This document shows positions 4,981 through 7,032 of a DNA stretch of 7,032 nucleotides, one piece after another. The DNA is from Coriobacteriaceae bacterium (GTDB lineage Bacteria; Actinomycetota; Coriobacteriia; Coriobacteriales; Coriobacteriaceae): contig CABIWB010000007.1 in assembly GCA_902362275.1 (NCBI GenBank), forward strand, positions 119,714 through 126,745, written 5' to 3'. The notes below the pieces were generated by a model. It worked only from the letters and a program-made list of their open reading frames with translations, did no database searches and was not told the origin of the DNA. The translations under genes and the position numbers were made by a program. The first letter of the stretch is position 1; every line of letters starts with the position of its first letter.

Positions 4981-6933
4981 ATGGCCACCGCCGACCCCAA
5001 GAAGAAAAAGAAGAAGCGCAAGAAAAAAGAGTCACTCGAGCATAAGCGCAACCGCATCCTGATAGCGCTGGGCATTTTTGCCGTGGTGTACGCCCTCGAT
5101 GAGCTCGGCACCCTCACTGCCGCATTCGGCACACCGGGCGACATCTACGCTAGCTTTGTGCTGTTCCTCGTGCCGTTTTTGATTGCCGGCTACGACGTGC
5201 TCCAAAAGGCATACAACAACATCCGCCGCGGCAAGGCGTTCGACGAGAGCTTCCTCATGGCCGTCGCGACCATCGGCGCGTTTGCCATGGTGCTCTTCCC
5301 CGACACCGATCCGCACATGGCCGAAGGCGCAACCGTCATGCTGTTCTATCAGGTTGGCGAGCTGTTCCAGGCATATGCCGTGGGCAAAAGCCGCAAGTCG
5401 ATCAGCGCCATGATGGACATCGCGCCCGACTACGCTAACGTCGAGCAGCCCGACGGCACACTCGAGCAGGTCTTCCCCGATGACATCGCCGTGGGCACCG
5501 TGATCGTGGTCAAGCCCGGCGAGCGCGTGCCTATCGACGGCGCCATCGTCGAAGGCGAGACACAGCTCGATACCGCCGCGCTCACGGGCGAGTCAGTCCC
5601 CCGCCCGGCCAAAACCGGAGACGATATCATCAGCGGCTGCATCAACATGACGGGTCTCATCCACGTGCGCACCACGAAGCCATTTGGCGAGTCCACCGTC
5701 GCGCGCGTCCTGGAGCTCGTAGAAAACGCCAGCGAAAAGAAGGCGCGCACCGAGAACTTCATCACGCGCTTCGCCCGCGTCTACACGCCCGCCGTCACCG
5801 GCGCTGCCGCGGTACTCGCGCTCGGCGGCGGCTTGGTCACCGGCGCCTGGTCCGACTGGATCCTGCGCGGCCTGACCTTCCTGGTCGTCAGCTGCCCGTG
5901 CGCGCTCGTGATCAGCGTGCCGCTCAGCTTCTTTGGCGGCATCGGCGGCGCATCCAAGCTGGGCGTTCTCATCAAGGGTTCTAACTACCTCGAGACGCTC
6001 GCCGACGTGGACACCGTCGTCTTCGACAAGACCGGCACGCTCACCAACGGCACGTTCTCGGTCGTGGCAGTACACCCCGAAGCCGGCTATACCGAGCAAT
6101 CGCTGCTTGAGGTCGCAGCCCTCGCTGAGTCATTCTCCGATCATCCCATCGCGCAGTCGGTGCGCGCCGCCTTCCAGGGCGAACTCGACCCCAAGCGCGT
6201 AAGCGACTCCACCAACGACGCGGGCCATGGCGTGGCGGCGAACATCGACGGCAGGCACGTCGTCGTCGGCAACGCTAAGATGCTCGCAGCGACCGGCGTC
6301 GAAGCGCCCAATTGCGAGGTCGTCGGTACGATCCTCCACGTGCTGGTCGATGGCATCTATGCCGGCCACATTGTAATTGCCGACACCATCAAGGCCGATG
6401 CCGAGCAAACGATTCGCGACCTGCACGCCGCCGGCGTCAAGCGCACCGTCATGCTCACGGGCGACCGCGAGGAGGTTGCGGCGTCTGTGGCCAAGCAACT
6501 CAGTCTCGACGAGTTCCACGCGCAGCTGCTGCCGGGCGATAAGGTCGAGCGTGTTGAGGCGTTGCTTGCGAGCGAGAACGGCAAGGGCAAGCTCGCTTTT
6601 GTCGGCGACGGCATCAACGACGCACCCGTGCTTACCCGTGCCGATGTGGGCATCGCCATGGGCGCCATGGGCTCGGACGCCGCAATTGAGGCGGCGGACG
6701 TCGTGCTGATGGATGACAAGCCGTCCAACATCTCCCGCGCGATCCGCGTGGCGCGCAAGACCATGACGATTGTTTGGCAGAACATCATCTTTGCGCTGGG
6801 CATTAAGTTGCTGATTCTGGTGCTTGCGGCACTGGGCATCGTCAACATGTGGCTTGCCGTGTTCGGCGACGTAGGCGTGGCGATCATCGCCATCCTGAAC
6901 GCCATGCGCGCGATGGGTGTCAAGAACCTGTAG
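4981..6933 (+). CDS. cadA: P1B-2-type heavy-metal-translocating ATPase (Zn/Cd/Pb efflux)
   Basis: This 650-residue inner-membrane pump uses ATP to expel divalent soft metals, most likely Zn, Cd or Pb. Visible motifs in order are LTGES (201-205, actuator), SCPCALV (Cys305-Pro-Cys307 in the sixth membrane helix), DKTGT (Asp349, phosphorylated), His388-Pro389, TGD (493-495) and GDGINDAP (542-549). Lys609 in helix 7 and Asp630 in helix 8 match the extra ligands of ZntA-type pumps, giving the P1B-2 class. Eight hydrophobic segments fit the family. There is no N-terminal HMA domain; instead residues 7-16 are a run of Lys with one Arg. The frame extends upstream to 4798, but GGGAGGA at 4966-4972 and the loss of alignment mark 4981 as the start. 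Operator 3 just upstream ties its expression to the ArsR repressor. Confidence 0.95.
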   Translation: MATADPKKKKKKRKKKESLEHKRNRILIALGIFAVVYALDELGTLTAAFGTPGDIYASFVLFLVPFLIAGYDVLQKAYNNIRRGKAFDESFLMAVATIGAFAMVLFPDTDPHMAEGATVMLFYQVGELFQAYAVGKSRKSISAMMDIAPDYANVEQPDGTLEQVFPDDIAVGTVIVVKPGERVPIDGAIVEGETQLDTAALTGESVPRPAKTGDDIISGCINMTGLIHVRTTKPFGESTVARVLELVENASEKKARTENFITRFARVYTPAVTGAAAVLALGGGLVTGAWSDWILRGLTFLVVSCPCALVISVPLSFFGGIGGASKLGVLIKGSNYLETLADVDTVVFDKTGTLTNGTFSVVAVHPEAGYTEQSLLEVAALAESFSDHPIAQSVRAAFQGELDPKRVSDSTNDAGHGVAANIDGRHVVVGNAKMLAATGVEAPNCEVVGTILHVLVDGIYAGHIVIADTIKADAEQTIRDLHAAGVKRTVMLTGDREEVAASVAKQLSLDEFHAQLLPGDKVERVEALLASENGKGKLAFVGDGINDAPVLTRADVGIAMGAMGSDAAIEAADVVLMDDKPSNISRAIRVARKTMTIVWQNIIFALGIKLLILVLAALGIVNMWLAVFGDVGVAIIAILNAMRAMGVKNL

Positions 6934-6993
6934 CGTTCGTGGGCTGTCCGGCCGGGGCCGGGCTTGGTTTTGAAAACGTCCTCGCGCATGAGG

Positions 6994-7032
6994 CCCGCCT
7001 TTCCTGCTCCTACGGAGCAACGGAAAGGCGGG
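6994..7032 (+). terminator. Strong hairpin after the ATPase gene, truncated by window end
   Basis: CCCGCCTTTCC (6994-7004) pairs with GGAAAGGCGGG (7022-7032), and the inner TGCTCC (7005-7010) pairs with GGAGCA (7014-7019) around a TAC loop; only AC (7020-7021) is unpaired. It lies 60 bases after the ATPase stop. A following T-run would confirm an intrinsic terminator but falls outside the window. Confidence 0.75.

Noticed and set aside
6130..7020. 296-codon open frame on the minus strand
   Set aside because: Antisense to the conserved ATPase region and to the terminator hairpin; no recognisable domain.

Overview
The window is chromosomal DNA of a GC-rich Gram-positive bacterium. The codon style, the ribosome-binding sites and above all one protein family with an SHTTA-type N-terminus and a Vsr/DUF559-like C-terminus suggest a gut actinobacterium of the class Coriobacteriia, with Collinsella or a close relative most likely. 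That placement is inferred from recognised gene families, not from a marker gene.

Layout, left to right. (1) Positions 1-944, minus strand: the N-terminal 314 residues of a multi-TM heavy-metal exporter (ArsP_2-like, often named putative manganese transporter) with a His/Cys-rich cytosolic-type loop. Its promoter at 1007-1034 is overlaid by repeated CCTAG/CTAGG elements that look like an operator. (2) Positions 1117-2085, plus strand: a DEDDh 3'-5' exonuclease with an uncharacterised N-terminal region, closed by a strong hairpin at 2150-2186. (3) Positions 2187-4160: a less GC-rich accessory patch. It holds one gene, a 402-residue protein (preferred start 2636) that ends in a PD-(D/E)XK Vsr/DUF559-like nuclease domain, and four copies of a roughly 29-bp repeat. 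The repeats form one inverted pair on each side of the gene. (4) Positions 4160-6933, plus strand: a metal-responsive locus made of an ArsR/SmtB repressor, a free-standing 72-residue HMA metal-binding protein and a CPC-type P1B-2 ATPase for Zn/Cd/Pb. A large hairpin at 6994-7032 follows, cut by the window edge.

How the genes work together. The repressor has a complete alpha-5 metal site (Asp105, His107, His118, Glu121). Two ATATGA-N8-TCATAT operators sit on its own promoter and a third, nearly identical, sits just before the ATPase. Metal binding should release the repressor and raise both the small HMA protein and the pump. The HMA domain normally fused to CadA/ZntA pumps is here a separate gene, and the pump instead begins with a lysine-rich tail. 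The permease at the left edge is a second metal exporter that appears to have its own, different operator.

The most unusual part is region 3: a lineage-type putative nuclease with no obvious Shine-Dalgarno sequence, bracketed by paired inverted repeats.
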